Origin: Limnothrix sp. CACIAM 69d
Lineage (GTDB): Bacteria > Cyanobacteriota > Cyanobacteriia > CACIAM-69d
NCBI GenBank assembly: GCA_001913845.2
Contig: MKGP02000067.1
Coordinates: forward strand, 1-64,000
Direction of reading: 5' to 3'
DNA: 64,000 nt
The first letter of the stretch is position 1; every line of letters starts with the position of its first letter. The notes under the pieces are model-generated. The model did no database searches. It had not been told where the DNA came from and saw only the letters and a list, made by a program, of their open reading frames with translations. A program made the position numbers and the translations under genes. Shown here in pieces: positions 26,275-37,200 of this stretch.

Positions 26275-26330
26275 CCCTCTGCCCTAACCGTCTGTCCTCG
26301 CGCTGGTTCTATCGCCCTGGAGGCAATGCC

Positions 26331-27656
26331 ATGACCACCCCCCTGAATGGTTCAGTGCGCGGTGAACGCCCGATCGGGCCGCCCGCGCCCGTGCAGGTGG
26401 TGGGCATTGGCTTGGACGGGGCAGCCGGTCTGAGTGAGCAGGCCCGATCGCTGATTGCGGAAGCCACCTTGCTGGTGGGCAGTGCCCGACAATTGGCCCT
26501 ATTTCCCCAAGCCACCGCTGAAACCGTTGTGCTGGGGGATTTGGATGATGTGGTGGCCGTCATTCGGGCCCACATGATCACCCAAGCAACGGAATCGGAG
26601 CCTCGGTTGGTGGTGGTTTTGGCTTCCGGCGATCCGCTCTTTTTCGGGATTGGTCGGTTTTTGTTGGAAAAACTGCCGGCCCACTGGCTGGATTTCACCC
26701 CCCACCCCAGTTCCGTGCAGCTCGCATTTGCCCGAGTCAAGCTCCCTTGGCAAGATGCAGTCGTGTTCAGTGCCCATGGACGATCGCTCGATGGGGCCGT
26801 GCGCCTGTTGCGCCAGGGCGTGGAAAAACTGGCGGTTTTGACCGATGGGGTCAGCCATCCAGGGGCGATCGCTCGATTGGTGCTGAGTTTGCGGCTGCCC
26901 GTGCGCTATCGGCTTTGGGTTTGTGAAAATCTGGGAGCACCCGAAGAACGCACCCAATCATGGGTTCTGGACGAAGCAGCCCTCACGGAAATTAGCGGCG
27001 AGCTGTTTGCCAACCTCAACGTGGTGATTTTGGAGCGGATTCCCAACGCCGAGGGGATCGATCGCGCCGCCCTGCCCCTCTTGGGCATTGCCGACGGCGA
27101 CTTTTGCAGCTTTCCCGATCGCCCCGGACTGATGACCAAGCGAGAAGTGCGGGTGCAAATTTTGGCGGAATTGGCCCTGCAACCGAACCAAACCGTTTGG
27201 GACATCGGCGCGGGAACCGGTTCCGTGTCGATCGAAATGGCGCGGCTTTGCCCCAACTCCCGCATCTACGCGATCGAGCAAACCCCCGCCGGCATCAGCC
27301 TCATTGAGCGCAACATTGAACGGTTCCAAACCAGCAACCTCACCGCCATCAAAGGCAAAGCCCCGGAAGCCCTGCGGCCCCTGCCCGCCCCCGATCGGGT
27401 CTTCATCGGGGGCAGCGATGGCCGCCTTGGTTCAATTCTGGACTGGTGCGCTCCCCGCATGGCCGTTAACGGGCGCATGGTGGTGGCCCTGGCCACCCTC
27501 GACAACCAAGCCACCCTCCTCGATTGGGTGTCGCACCAAACCGGTTGGCAAGTGCGCTGGCTTCAGGTCAGCCTCGCCCAAGCCGTCCCGATCGGGCCGC
27601 TCTGTCGCTGGTCGCCTCTGAACCCGGTGATCTTGGCCACCATCACGCCGCGCTAG
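26331..27656 (+). CDS. cobL: Precorrin-6Y C5,15-methyltransferase (decarboxylating), CbiE-CbiT fusion
   Basis: A 441-residue fused enzyme of cobalamin biosynthesis. It methylates C5 and C15 of the corrin ring and removes the acetate carboxyl at C12. The N-terminal CbiE part (about 18-225) has VQVVGIGLDG and the SAM loop LASGDPLFFGIGRF. The CbiT part (about 255-441) opens with PGLMTKREVRVQILAEL and has the class I methyltransferase motif WDIGAGTGSVSIEMA near 293 and FIGGSDGRL. The ATG at 26331 follows a GGAGG ribosome binding site. It ends tail-to-tail with the first FkbM gene, sharing 14 bases, which marks the left edge of the secondary-metabolite region. Confidence 0.93.
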   Translation: MTTPLNGSVRGERPIGPPAPVQVVGIGLDGAAGLSEQARSLIAEATLLVGSARQLALFPQATAETVVLGDLDDVVAVIRAHMITQATESEPRLVVVLASGDPLFFGIGRFLLEKLPAHWLDFTPHPSSVQLAFARVKLPWQDAVVFSAHGRSLDGAVRLLRQGVEKLAVLTDGVSHPGAIARLVLSLRLPVRYRLWVCENLGAPEERTQSWVLDEAALTEISGELFANLNVVILERIPNAEGIDRAALPLLGIADGDFCSFPDRPGLMTKREVRVQILAELALQPNQTVWDIGAGTGSVSIEMARLCPNSRIYAIEQTPAGISLIERNIERFQTSNLTAIKGKAPEALRPLPAPDRVFIGGSDGRLGSILDWCAPRMAVNGRMVVALATLDNQATLLDWVSHQTGWQVRWLQVSLAQAVPIGPLCRWSPLNPVILATITPR

Positions 27657-28485
27657 ATCGAGTCGCATAGAGCAAGTAAACCCGAGACCCTTTCAGAATA
27701 TCCATCTGATCACAATCAACATGCGCAAACCCTTGGGATGTGAGGTGGTTGCGCAGTCGGTCTAGTCGCCCATCGAAATCATGCACTTCTACCACAACCT
27801 GTTGAATCACGCTCCAAAGTTGTTCCAGTCCCTGAAAAATCAATTCCTCTGACTTTTCCGCATTGATTTTGAGGAGATCAATCCTAGGAATGGACTGCAT
27901 TTCAGGAATCTGATCTAGGCGATCCACAGAACAACTTAAGCGTTCATGATGAAAATGCTTTTTAAGCGTTTGGTCGAGCAAAAAGCCCCGCAGAAACCGA
28001 GGGATTTTGCTGAGTGCCTGCAATCGCTCCGGCACATCAGGGCCGCTGGAATTGCGAATCAAGGTTTCCCGCAAGTCGAGATATTCCCGATCGGTTTCGT
28101 CAGGAAAAGCACTGGACAGCATAGGCGTTTCGGGATGAAAGGCAAACTCCGCCGTTCCCGTTTCACTTCCCAAAGCGCAGTTATAAATCTGCACATTAAC
28201 TGGCTCCAACTGAGCCATGTTTTGTGTCAGCAATGAGGCGAGCTGTGGGATAGGTTCAAAGACATAGGCAGTCATTTTTCGCTGGCAAAGTTCAGCGGCA
28301 ATGCTCGTAAAAATGCCCACATGTGCGCCAACATCCACCACCGTTGAACCCGGTTCTAGCTTAATTCCATGCTTGAAATACCATTGGCAATCTTCATAAA
28401 TAGCCAGGGCTTCTGCCGCATTTGGACATTGCAACTGCACCTGATTTGGCAGGGCAGCCGTCGCGATTTTCATCACTGCTGTCAT
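27643..28485 (-). CDS. FkbM-family methyltransferase, copy A
   Basis: A 280-residue class I SAM-dependent methyltransferase. Motif I is VVDVGAHVGIFTS (49-61), the acidic motif II is VFEPIPQL, and FkbM-type features are IDLLKINAEKSEEL and VVVEVHDFDGRLDRL. It is clearly related to copy C (29676-30476): both have FEP-x-P, a His-Pro with a Met-Ser or Leu-Ser a few residues on, and a VEVHD or IEVHD block at the same place. FkbM enzymes usually methylate hydroxyl groups. It is last in a run of three minus-strand methyltransferase genes following the polyketide synthase, so O-methylation of the polyketide is a reasonable inference. Its last codons overlap the cobL end. Confidence 0.82.
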   Translation of the reverse strand: MTAVMKIATAALPNQVQLQCPNAAEALAIYEDCQWYFKHGIKLEPGSTVVDVGAHVGIFTSIAAELCQRKMTAYVFEPIPQLASLLTQNMAQLEPVNVQIYNCALGSETGTAEFAFHPETPMLSSAFPDETDREYLDLRETLIRNSSGPDVPERLQALSKIPRFLRGFLLDQTLKKHFHHERLSCSVDRLDQIPEMQSIPRIDLLKINAEKSEELIFQGLEQLWSVIQQVVVEVHDFDGRLDRLRNHLTSQGFAHVDCDQMDILKGSRVYLLYATRSSAA

Positions 28486-28554
28486 GGCTGGTTGATCAAC
28501 GGGTTATCGACAATTCATGAAGACCTTAGGGATTTGGGCCAATGCTTCACATCT

Positions 28555-29592
28555 TCATAGATACTCCGCGTCTTGCTTGGACAGAACTAGATCGATTTGT
28601 CCCGTGAGTCGATGCCCCCGAATTGCGCCATGGATTCGCTGGGGACGGGCCACTCGATCGGGATTCAAAAATCGCCAAGGCCCATAGTTATTGTGGATGT
28701 GATACGGGTAAAAGCCCCGCTCCAAGAAAGGACTCAACACCTGTTCATGGGTCATTTTTGCAGCGCGATCCCCCTCTGGCCACAGCAACGGTGTTAACTC
28801 AATTAGAATCAAAACATCGTCACGAAGTTGATCCAAAATTGATGCCATCCCCCGCAGCGCTGCGGCCTCCGCACCTTCCACATCAATCTTGATCATCCGA
28901 GCAGTTCTGAGTTCTTCCACAGTCAGCAATGTTGACAACGGCTCCCCAGGAATCACGCACTCTTCACTCAGCGAGCGATGGGGAATCGTGCTAGACCAAC
29001 CTTCAATTCCCTCCGCGCCTAAATAGAGAGGAATCAGCCCTTGTGTTTCCGTCACAGCCACATTCAGCGCACGGATATTGCTGCTTTTGGGGTTGAGTTT
29101 CAGGTTTTCTTGAAGTTTGAGAAATGTTCTCGGTGATGCTTCAATGGCCACCACGTGACCTTCAGCGCCAACCATTTCGCAAGCCAACAGGGCGTGATAG
29201 CCCACGTGACACCCCACATCAATAAATGTTTCTGTGGGTGCCATTTCAGACGCAATAAACGCAGAAATATCTGGCTCCCAAACGCCATATAGGAAAATAC
29301 AGACCTGAATGGAATCGGGAAAATGACACAGCATCTTACTGCCGTATCGGGTGACAACGGGTAGGGCGAGGTTGGTTTTCAGGGCAGCCGCTAAACGAAT
29401 TCCGCCATACAAAACAAGCTGAAGGGGAAACACCAGCAGACAATACAGGGGATGGAGCCATGGAAAGAGACCCTGAGCTGTCGTTTGCAGAAATTGGGCT
29501 ATTTTCTGGATGTAACCGAGCAATCCAAGAGTCCAATCTTGATCTTGGGTCTGGTCATCTTGAGAAAAGGATTCTTGTTCCGACAGACTCAT
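28555..29592 (-). CDS. FkbM-family methyltransferase, copy B, with hydrophobic N-terminus
   Basis: A 345-residue protein from ATG 29592 (MSLSEQESFS), chosen because AGGA lies about eight bases upstream; the frame is open to 29685, where it would overlap the copy C stop. Residues 42-64 are hydrophobic (LFPWLHPLYCLLVFPLQLVL), suggesting a membrane-anchored or lipid-associated enzyme. The methyltransferase domain starts near 120 with TFIDVGCHVGYHAL (122-135), then VVAIEASPRTFLKL and MIKIDVEGAEAAAL, the FkbM hallmark. It is a more typical FkbM protein than copies A and C and not closely related to them. The hydrophobic segment is unusual for a polyketide tailoring enzyme and leaves open a role in surface glycan or lipid methylation. 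Confidence 0.82.
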   Translation of the reverse strand: MSLSEQESFSQDDQTQDQDWTLGLLGYIQKIAQFLQTTAQGLFPWLHPLYCLLVFPLQLVLYGGIRLAAALKTNLALPVVTRYGSKMLCHFPDSIQVCIFLYGVWEPDISAFIASEMAPTETFIDVGCHVGYHALLACEMVGAEGHVVAIEASPRTFLKLQENLKLNPKSSNIRALNVAVTETQGLIPLYLGAEGIEGWSSTIPHRSLSEECVIPGEPLSTLLTVEELRTARMIKIDVEGAEAAALRGMASILDQLRDDVLILIELTPLLWPEGDRAAKMTHEQVLSPFLERGFYPYHIHNNYGPWRFLNPDRVARPQRIHGAIRGHRLTGQIDLVLSKQDAEYL

Positions 29593-29675
29593 GACATTTT
29601 CCTGAAGGAAGAGAAGGAGTAATGAACTAGCCCCTTGATTATTTGAGCGATGATTTGAGCGCCAATGAGCACCCA

Positions 29676-30476
29676 CTAACGCCAAGCATGGAGGTTATAG
29701 ATGTTGGATCCAGCAAGGCCCGGCTCTTGTTCAATTTCAATGTTTTGAAACTGATTTTGGGTGAGCAATTCCTGAATAGTTTGCAGTCGATGATCAATAT
29801 CGTGAACTTCAATCACCAAGCGCTGCACTTTTGCTAGATCTTCGGGAGTGAAACCCAGTAACACATCCAATTCAGCCTTTTCCACGTCGATCTTGAGCAA
29901 GTCAATCTTCGGAATTTGTTCCGATTCGATGATTTCGCTAGCGGTTTTAATCTGGCATTCAATGAGTTGGTATTCAAAGAAGCGATCGAGCACTGGCTTA
30001 AAAGCTTCTAATTGATCGGGAGGCAGATTTTGTCCAATAGTGGTCTGAAGCTCCAGCCGCTCTTCGGGCGTGTAGGGATATCCCGTGGACATGGCGGTTG
30101 CATGGGGATGATAGGCGAAGGAAACGATTTTTGCTTCACGCCCCAACCCAAAGGGAAAACATTGAATATTGGTTGAGTCAATATTAGGAAGGTTTTGTTG
30201 TAATGCTTGAAAAAGGATTGGAACCGGCTCGAAGGAATAAATTTGAACGCCGGGATAGGTTTGTTGCACCCAAAAGGCGAACAAGCCAACATTTGCACCC
30301 ACATCCCAAACCACGGATCCCGGCTCTAGGGCCAGATTGTAGCTGAAGTATTGTTGAACCTGACTGTAGACAATGGGAACTTCTTCGGGGTTAACACAAT
30401 AGAAGGTTTTATTGTCTAGTTCAGCGGTTTGGAGGGTAAAACCTGGGCTAGACTCTGACAATTGATCGCTGGGCAT
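29676..30476 (-). CDS. FkbM-family methyltransferase, copy C
   Basis: A 266-residue methyltransferase, first in the three-gene FkbM run. Motif I is VVWDVGANVGLFAFW (55-69), motif II is YSFEPVPILF, and the FkbM block is IDLLKIDVEKAEL followed by LVIEVHDIDHRLQTI. It is paralogous to copy A. The start ATG 30476 has no Shine-Dalgarno. The stop lies 83 bases before the chosen start of copy B. The gene is poorer in G+C than the polyketide synthase, like the other two FkbM genes. Predicted substrate: a hydroxyl on the polyketide product (inference from position). Confidence 0.82.
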   Translation of the reverse strand: MPSDQLSESSPGFTLQTAELDNKTFYCVNPEEVPIVYSQVQQYFSYNLALEPGSVVWDVGANVGLFAFWVQQTYPGVQIYSFEPVPILFQALQQNLPNIDSTNIQCFPFGLGREAKIVSFAYHPHATAMSTGYPYTPEERLELQTTIGQNLPPDQLEAFKPVLDRFFEYQLIECQIKTASEIIESEQIPKIDLLKIDVEKAELDVLLGFTPEDLAKVQRLVIEVHDIDHRLQTIQELLTQNQFQNIEIEQEPGLAGSNIYNLHAWR

Positions 30477-31236
30477 AAATTGTAGAACTGACTGAGATCA
30501 CCTAAAGGTCAAAACACAAGCAACTGATCAACACAGACCCTGTCCATTCTCTATGACCACATTCCATGAGCATGATTCATGGAAACATTGGATGAGTCCG
30601 TTACCAATCGAAGTCAGGATCGCTAGTGGGGGTAAAGTCCAAATCTAAACTCAATTTAAAATCTAAATTGAGCTAAATTTGAATCCAGCTCTGAATTTTA
30701 AATTCAAAATTCAGATTCAGACTCGATCTTTAGTACAAATTTAGATCAGAATTCAAGTCAAGATTCTAATTAAGATCCTGATTAATCAAATAGATTTGAC
30801 AATGACAGTAAAAGTATACGCAATATTTGAAAAATTGTGGGCAGAAATTAGATTAATTTTGTTTGAGAGTATTCTGAAATAATTGATCTGCAAATTTCAT
30901 CAAATGTTATGTTTGATACTTTAAAAACTCAGATCTCGAAGTTGTTTCTGAGGTTCAGGCAATGATCGCAACCAGGAGTAATTTTCAGGCGATAACCTAT
31001 CCTTGGAATGGGATTTGAAATCGATAATTCTGTATCCTGTTTTTGGATGCTTTGGTTGCCAGCGTTGCCAGATTCAATCAATCCCAGTCCCTACCTCCAT
31101 CACCCCATGGAGATCGGGCGATCGGGAGGTAGGCAACTTGCGAGTTAAGTATTAATTTCCGGCTCCACGGATGACGAGCATTTGGGTTTGTTTTTCAGGG
31201 GTGACGTTGGAGGATTGATGGTGGAGGATTAGTGTT
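30477..31236. promoter_or_regulatory. A+T-rich spacer between the PKS and the FkbM genes
   Basis: About 760 bases with no gene. It is the longest gene-free stretch in the window and sharply A+T-rich at 30630-30940, in contrast to the G+C-rich PKS. Two perfect 9-base hairpins and several weaker ones lie at 30650-30790. Toward the PKS end, GGAGGATT occurs twice (31209 and 31223). Because both flanking units are on the minus strand, this region should hold the PKS terminator and the promoter of the FkbM genes. I cannot point to a definite -10/-35 pair. Confidence 0.5.
30650..30714. repeat. Two adjacent perfect 9-base-stem hairpins in A+T-rich DNA
   Basis: CTCAATTTA (30650-30658) pairs with TAAATTGAG (30664-30672), loop AAATC. 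CTGAATTTT (30691-30699) pairs with AAAATTCAG (30706-30714), loop AAATTC. The same words recur in degenerate form to about 30790. Confidence 0.75.
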
Positions 31237-34200
31237 TTAGCTGGATTTTGGCAGCGCGGTTTCCGCAAAGCCCGTGGCGATCGGGCGGTGGCCGAGCAGG
31301 GTTTTAAGCTGATGAGCCACCGATTGACCAGCCACACCCGCGAGCAACCCGAAGTGATCGCTGGCGATGTCGTGGGTGGTGATGGGGGTTTGGAGCAGGG
31401 TTTGCCAGATGGCGGGGGAGTCGGCCAGGTCTACCTGAATGGCCGGCAAGGCGAGGGGATTGTCGGCCGCTGTGAACCCCAAGGTGCTGCGGAACAGGGT
31501 GACCCGAGCACGACAGGCAAAGGGTTCCGGGTGATAGGCGCTGAGTAGGCGATCGTGCCGAGCGGCCAACCGCAGATTTTTATCCAAAAGTCGCCGTAGT
31601 TGCTCTGGGCGCAGGGGAGAACAGGCCGCCAGGTGATCAGTCATCAGGCTGGCATAGTCCGCCGGGGCGACGGTTTGGAAATCATCGAGACTCAGGGGGC
31701 GAGAGCCACGCCAGCGGTGAACCAGCAGGTTGGTGATCAGCAGGGGAGCAAAGGCCGGATCGACGATCGCGGGGTGCTCCTTGATCGATCGCAAGTCTTC
31801 GGAGCCGGGCGCATAGGTATCCAGCAGGATCAGATCGGTCACGGATTGGCCCCGCTGCTCCAGCAGGCGACACATTTCCACGGCCACCGTTCCACCGAAT
31901 GAGTATCCCCCCAAGCGATAGTCGATCGCGGGGTGAAAGGTTTCAATCAGCGACAGGTAATATTCGGCCATCGCCGTGATGCTCTCTTGGGCAACGGATT
32001 CATTGGCTTCAATGCCCATCAGGGGGAAATCTGGCCCCAGGTATTGGCTGAGGGACTGGAGCCAGTTGGTATCTCCCGGCGCACCGTGGATCCAGAAGGA
32101 AGCGGGCTGGGATCCTTGGTCATGAAACACCATTAGGGGGCTGGTTCCGGCGGGCGCGGCCGGCGCGGGTGGGGGGCCAAGGGCCCCTTGCAGTTGCGCC
32201 AAGGTGGGATGCGCCAAGAACAGATTGGCGGGCAGCGATCGCCCCCATAGCCGTTCGAGGGATCGCCGCAAATCCGCTTGCACCAAGGAATCGACCCCCA
32301 CGGTGCTCAGATCGGTGTCTTCGGTGAGCAACGCCGGATCCAGGCCCAGGGTCTGGCTGAGGAGCGATCGCAGGGTGGCCATGGCAGTGGAAGCGGGCGT
32401 GGCCAAACCGGCGGGGGTCACCAGGCCAGCGGAAACCGCCGTGGAAACCGCTGCGGAAACCACCTCCGAAACCGCCTCCGAAACCACTTCAGCCCCCGTT
32501 GTCGCAGCCACACCGGTCGATCGGGGAATCCAATGGCGGGTTTGGCTAAAGGGATAGCCGGGAAGGGAGACTTTTTGGGGAGGAATGGGGCGATCGCTGG
32601 CCTGGGCGATCGCGCTGAGTTCCACCTGACCGGCTTGCCAGGCTTGGGCCAATTGCGCGAGGGGCGATGTTTCAATCAGCTCCCCGATCGGCCATTGTCC
32701 CTGTTCCAGCCAGGTTTGCATCTGGTCAAACAGGGTCGGGTAATCGGGGGCCACAAAGGCAACCCGCTGGGCCAAGGCCTCCCGGCCGGTTTGCAGCGTA
32801 TGGGCAACATCCGCCAAAGCAGAGCGCTCGCCTTCGGTTTGCAAGGCATCGCGCAGGGCCACCACGGCGCTGCGGAGGGCTTGGGGCGTTTTGGCAGACA
32901 GGGAAATCACTTCCGGCTGCGGCTCGCCCACGGCCGGCGCGGGGGTGGCCGCCGAATCCAAGACACGCTCTAGCAACAGGTGGCAATTTGCGCCGCCAAA
33001 GCCGAAGCTACTGACCCCAGCCCGCAACACCGCTTGCCCGGAGGGGTCGATCGCCGGTTCCCAGGGCTGCGGGGTGGTCGCAATTTGGAAACCGCCCCGT
33101 TCCAGGTGCAGCAACGGATTCAGGGATTGTTGATGGAGTGTGGGCGGAATTTGGCGGTGTTGCATCGCCAGCACCACCTTCAGCAGTCCCGCAATGCCGG
33201 AAGCCGGCTCCAGGTGACCAATGTTGGTTTTGACCGATCCCAGCCAACGGCGGGGCGCGGGTCGATCGACTCCCTGGGGTGCGGCCGGGCCCGTTAGCCG
33301 ACCAAAGGCCTCCGCAAGAGCATCCACCTCGATCGGGTCTCCAAGGGCCGTCCCCGTGCCGTGGGTTTCAATCAAGGTAATGGAAGCCGGATCCACCGCC
33401 GCTTGCTGATACACCTGGGCGATCAAGTCAGCCTGAGCCTGAGGGTTCGGAGCCGTCAGGGACATGCCATGGCCACCATGGTTCACCCCAGAAGCCCGAA
33501 TCACGCCATAAATATGGTCGCGATCGGCCCGGGCCTGGGCTAAGGATTTGAGGCAGACCACGCCCACGCCTTCGCCCTTCACATAGCCATTGGCCCGCGC
33601 ATCGAAGGTGTAGCAGCGTCCCTCCGGCGACAAAACCCCCATCCGCGCCGCCATCATCACAGCCGTGGGAGACAGGAGCAAATGCACACCCCCCGCGATC
33701 GCCAAGGAAGCCTCGCCGGAGCGGATGGCCTGCGCTGCCCGATGGACGGCCACCAGGGAGCTAGAGCAAGCGGTGTCAATAATTTCGCTGGGGCCACGCA
33801 GATCGAGCAGGTAGGACAGCCGGTTGGCAATCATGGCGTGGGCGTTACCCGTGGCCACCTGGGGGCCCGCATCGGGGCCAAACCGCTCCACGTATTCATT
33901 CATCTGCACCCCCACAAACACGGCGGTACGGCTGCCGGCCAGGGAGGAAGGCCGAATGCCCGCATCTTCCAGGGCGTGCCAGGCCTGCTGCAAAAACAGC
34001 CGATGCTGGGGATCCATCTGCTCCGCTTCCCGAGGGGAAATCCCGAAAAATAGGGGGTCGAAGGTGGCCACCTCCGTTAGGAACCCACCCCAGCGAGCGG
34101 CCGCTTCCCGACCCGTGCCGGCCAGTTGGGCAGCGCAGTCTCGCCAATCCCAACGCTCCGGCGGGGTTTCCACAATCAAGTCCTTGCCCGCTGCCAGGTT

Positions 34201-34273
34201 TTGCCAAAAGTCCTGCAAGCTGGGAGAGCCGGGGAACAGGCCACTGATGCCAATGATCGCCACGCCGGAATCT
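31237..34273 (-). other. PKS terminal module KS6-ACP7-TE
   Basis: KS6 has IDTACSSS (C8773), HGTGT and NIGH, so it looks able to extend the chain. No KR lies between it and ACP7 (S9266). The thioesterase has GYSFGG (S9395), an Asp in LILLDTYAP and SDHFGLL (H9577). If KS6 extends, the chain ends as a beta-keto ester or acid; if it only transfers, release follows directly. Confidence 0.82.
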
Positions 34274-37200
34274 TGATCGGGCAAGGCCGGAGCCAAGGGC
34301 AAGGTGGGCGATTGGGGCATGGCGACCACAGTTCCATCATTCAGCTCCGCCCCATCAACCGCAGGGGGAACCAACACCGCCGCGATCGCGCTGGCATAGT
34401 CCGTTTGCAAATGCTCAGCCAAGGCAGCCAAGGTTCCCACCCGGAAGAAGAGGGCAGGACTCAGATCGATCGCATAGCGCCGGTTAATGCGCGTGGCAAA
34501 TTCCCGCAGCAACATCGAGTCAAACCCGTATTGACTGAAGGGAGTCTGGGGCTGGAGTTTGTGGGGGGCGATCGCCAAAACCGCTCCCGCCATCTCGGCC
34601 AATTCTTTGGTTAATTGCTCGTTGGTTAATGGGTTGGTGGTTAATGGATCGGTTAAATCACGGGTGACCCGAGCAGCCGTGGGTGGAGCGATCGCCGGGG
34701 CCTTCTGCTCGGAAATCGTTGCCGCGATCGGGGGTGGGGTGGTGGCCGCCGGAACCGCTCCGGACAGCCAAGGCCGCAACAACCGCTCCAGGGCGGGCGG
34801 CTCTCCATCGCAAATCACCACCCGGGGATGTTCCGAGGTGAGTAGCCCCGCCAAGATATTTAGGGCATCGGATGTTTGCAGGAGCCGCAGCCCCGTGGCC
34901 GCGAGGTAGAGATCTTGGGCCTGGGCATCCAGAGACATGCCCCCTTCGGCCCACAGGGGCCAGGCGATCGCCACGCCGCCGCTGGCCTCCGCGACTGCAT
35001 CAAGATAGCGATTGGCACAGGCATAGTTACAACTGCCCAAGTCTCCCGCTACGGCTGCCAAAGATGAAAACAGGATTCGCAACGAAAGCGACGACCAATT
35101 CAAAACAGTTTGGAGCACCTGAACGCCCAGGATCTTGGGTCGCAATACCGCCGCAAACTCCGGCCAACTGAGGGATTCCAAGGCCGCCTGCCCCTGAAGA
35201 CCCGCACAGTGAACCAAGCCCTCGATCGCCCCCCATTCCGTGGTCACATGGGCCACCATCACTTCCATGCTGATCAAGTCGGTGAGATCCACCGCGTAGT
35301 AGCTCGCTTCACCGCCGGCCCGACGAATGGCGGCCAACTGCGCCTCGATCGCTGGAGACAGGGGCGATCGCCCGGTCAGCACCAACCGCGCCTGATGGTG
35401 TCTGGCTAAATACAGCGCCACCTGAGATCCCAAGGCCCCGGCCCCGCCGGTCACCAAAATGACGCTGCGAGGGCGCAAAGTCACCGCAGGTGCAGCGGCA
35501 GCCTCCCAGGCCACCCAGTCTTCGCCGTAGCGTTTCCCCAGACGATAGAGAATGTCCGCATCCACCCAGGGGGTCTGCACCTCATCGGTCAGAATCCCGG
35601 CCCAAGCCTTGGCCTCCGCTTCCACCCGAATGGTGCGCAACCGCAGGCGAGCACAGGCGGCCGTGAGCGATCGCCGAAAACCAGCCACCGCCACGCGGCC
35701 CGGCACATCGCCCCCCGACCCGGAAAACACATAGTGAATATCCAAGGGTTCAGATTGGGTTTGCAGCAGGGCCTGACTGAGCAAAAACATGCGGTGCAAC
35801 GGAGTTTGCTGTAAATCCCGGTTCGATCGGGAGTCCGCGGCCAACTCCGTTAGATCCCAGGCTTGTAGATCCCAGGCTTGGATCAGGCATTGCACGGGCG
35901 GACAGGCCGCCAACAGCCGGCTATAGTGCTCGGCCGCATGGGGATCGATCCGAAAATCCATGGGCAATGGGTCGGCAGCCAACAGCTCAAAGGATCCTGT
36001 CCCTGGCAACACCCCAATCACCAGTCGGGGAGCCAGGCGATCGCGCACCGCCTGCAACACCTCTAGATTGGGGGCAAAGAACAACACCGCCGCCGCCGAG
36101 ACACAACGTTCCAGGGGAGCCGATCGCCAAATGGGATAGAACCGGGGGGGCAGCGGGGGCAAGGGCGCGGTGGTCGGCTCCGGCGTGAGAGCCAACCAGT
36201 AGCGCTCCGGCTCGAAGGAATAGCCCGGTAGGGGAACGGGGGATCCAGATCCCGCCCAAGGGGGCAGCGGGCCACCCGCCAACCAAGCTTGGGCAGCGGC
36301 GGGCAGGGCATTGGCCAGCGCACCGATCGACCAGCGCTTCAGGGCCTGGATTGCCGCTGGCACCGAATCGGCCATGACCGCCGCTCGGCACTCCATGGGC
36401 ACACGGCCCCGGTGGAGCGTGGCCGCCACATCCGCCAAGGCCAGGGTTGCGCCATGGGTTTCCAGATACTGAGCCAGGTTCCGCACTTGCCGTTCCAAGG
36501 CGGCAGGATGACGAGCCGACAGGGGCAACAGCAAGGGAACCTGGGGCCGATCGCCCGAGGCAGGGACTACTGCGGCGGGGGTTGGCTCGTAGCTGGCCAA
36601 AATCACATACACATTCGTGCCCCCCGCTCCAAAGGAACTGATCCCCGCCCGACGCTCACCCACCCAGGGCGATCGCGCCGTTTGCAACACAAAGGGGCTG
36701 TGGCTGAAGTCCAGGACTGGGTTAGGCGGTGTGCAATGGAGCGTGGGCACGAGGGTTTGGTGACGCATCTGCAACGCCACTTTGATCACCCCCGCCACTC
36801 CCGCAGCGGCTTCCAAATGACCAATGTTGGACTTCACCGATCCCAGCGCACAGAAATGCGATTGATCCGTGTAGCGGCGAAAGGCCTTGTCTAGCCCCCG
36901 CAATTCCAAAGGATCCCCCACGGTCGTTCCCGTGCCATGGGCTTCCACATAGCTCAAGGTGGCCGGAGAAATGCCCGCATCCTGGAGGGCCAGCTCAATC
37001 AGTTCCGCCTGGGCCTCGGGATTGGGAACCGTGTAGCCCGTGGTCAGGCCATCTTGATTGATGGCGCTGCCGAGGATCACCGCCTCAATTCGATCGCCGT
37101 CGGCCTCCGCCAACGACAGGGGTTTCAGCAACACCGCTCCCACCCCTTCACCAGGCACAAACCCGTTAGCTCCCTGGCCAAAGCTATGGCAGCGACCATC

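Noticed and set aside
26275-26330. Cobalamin riboswitch before cobL
   Set aside because: The gap is only 56 bases and has no B12-box-like sequence.
31152-31337. A separate small gene or frameshifted tail after the thioesterase
   Set aside because: The TE is complete with its catalytic His and a normal end, and the frame is an antiphase reading of it.
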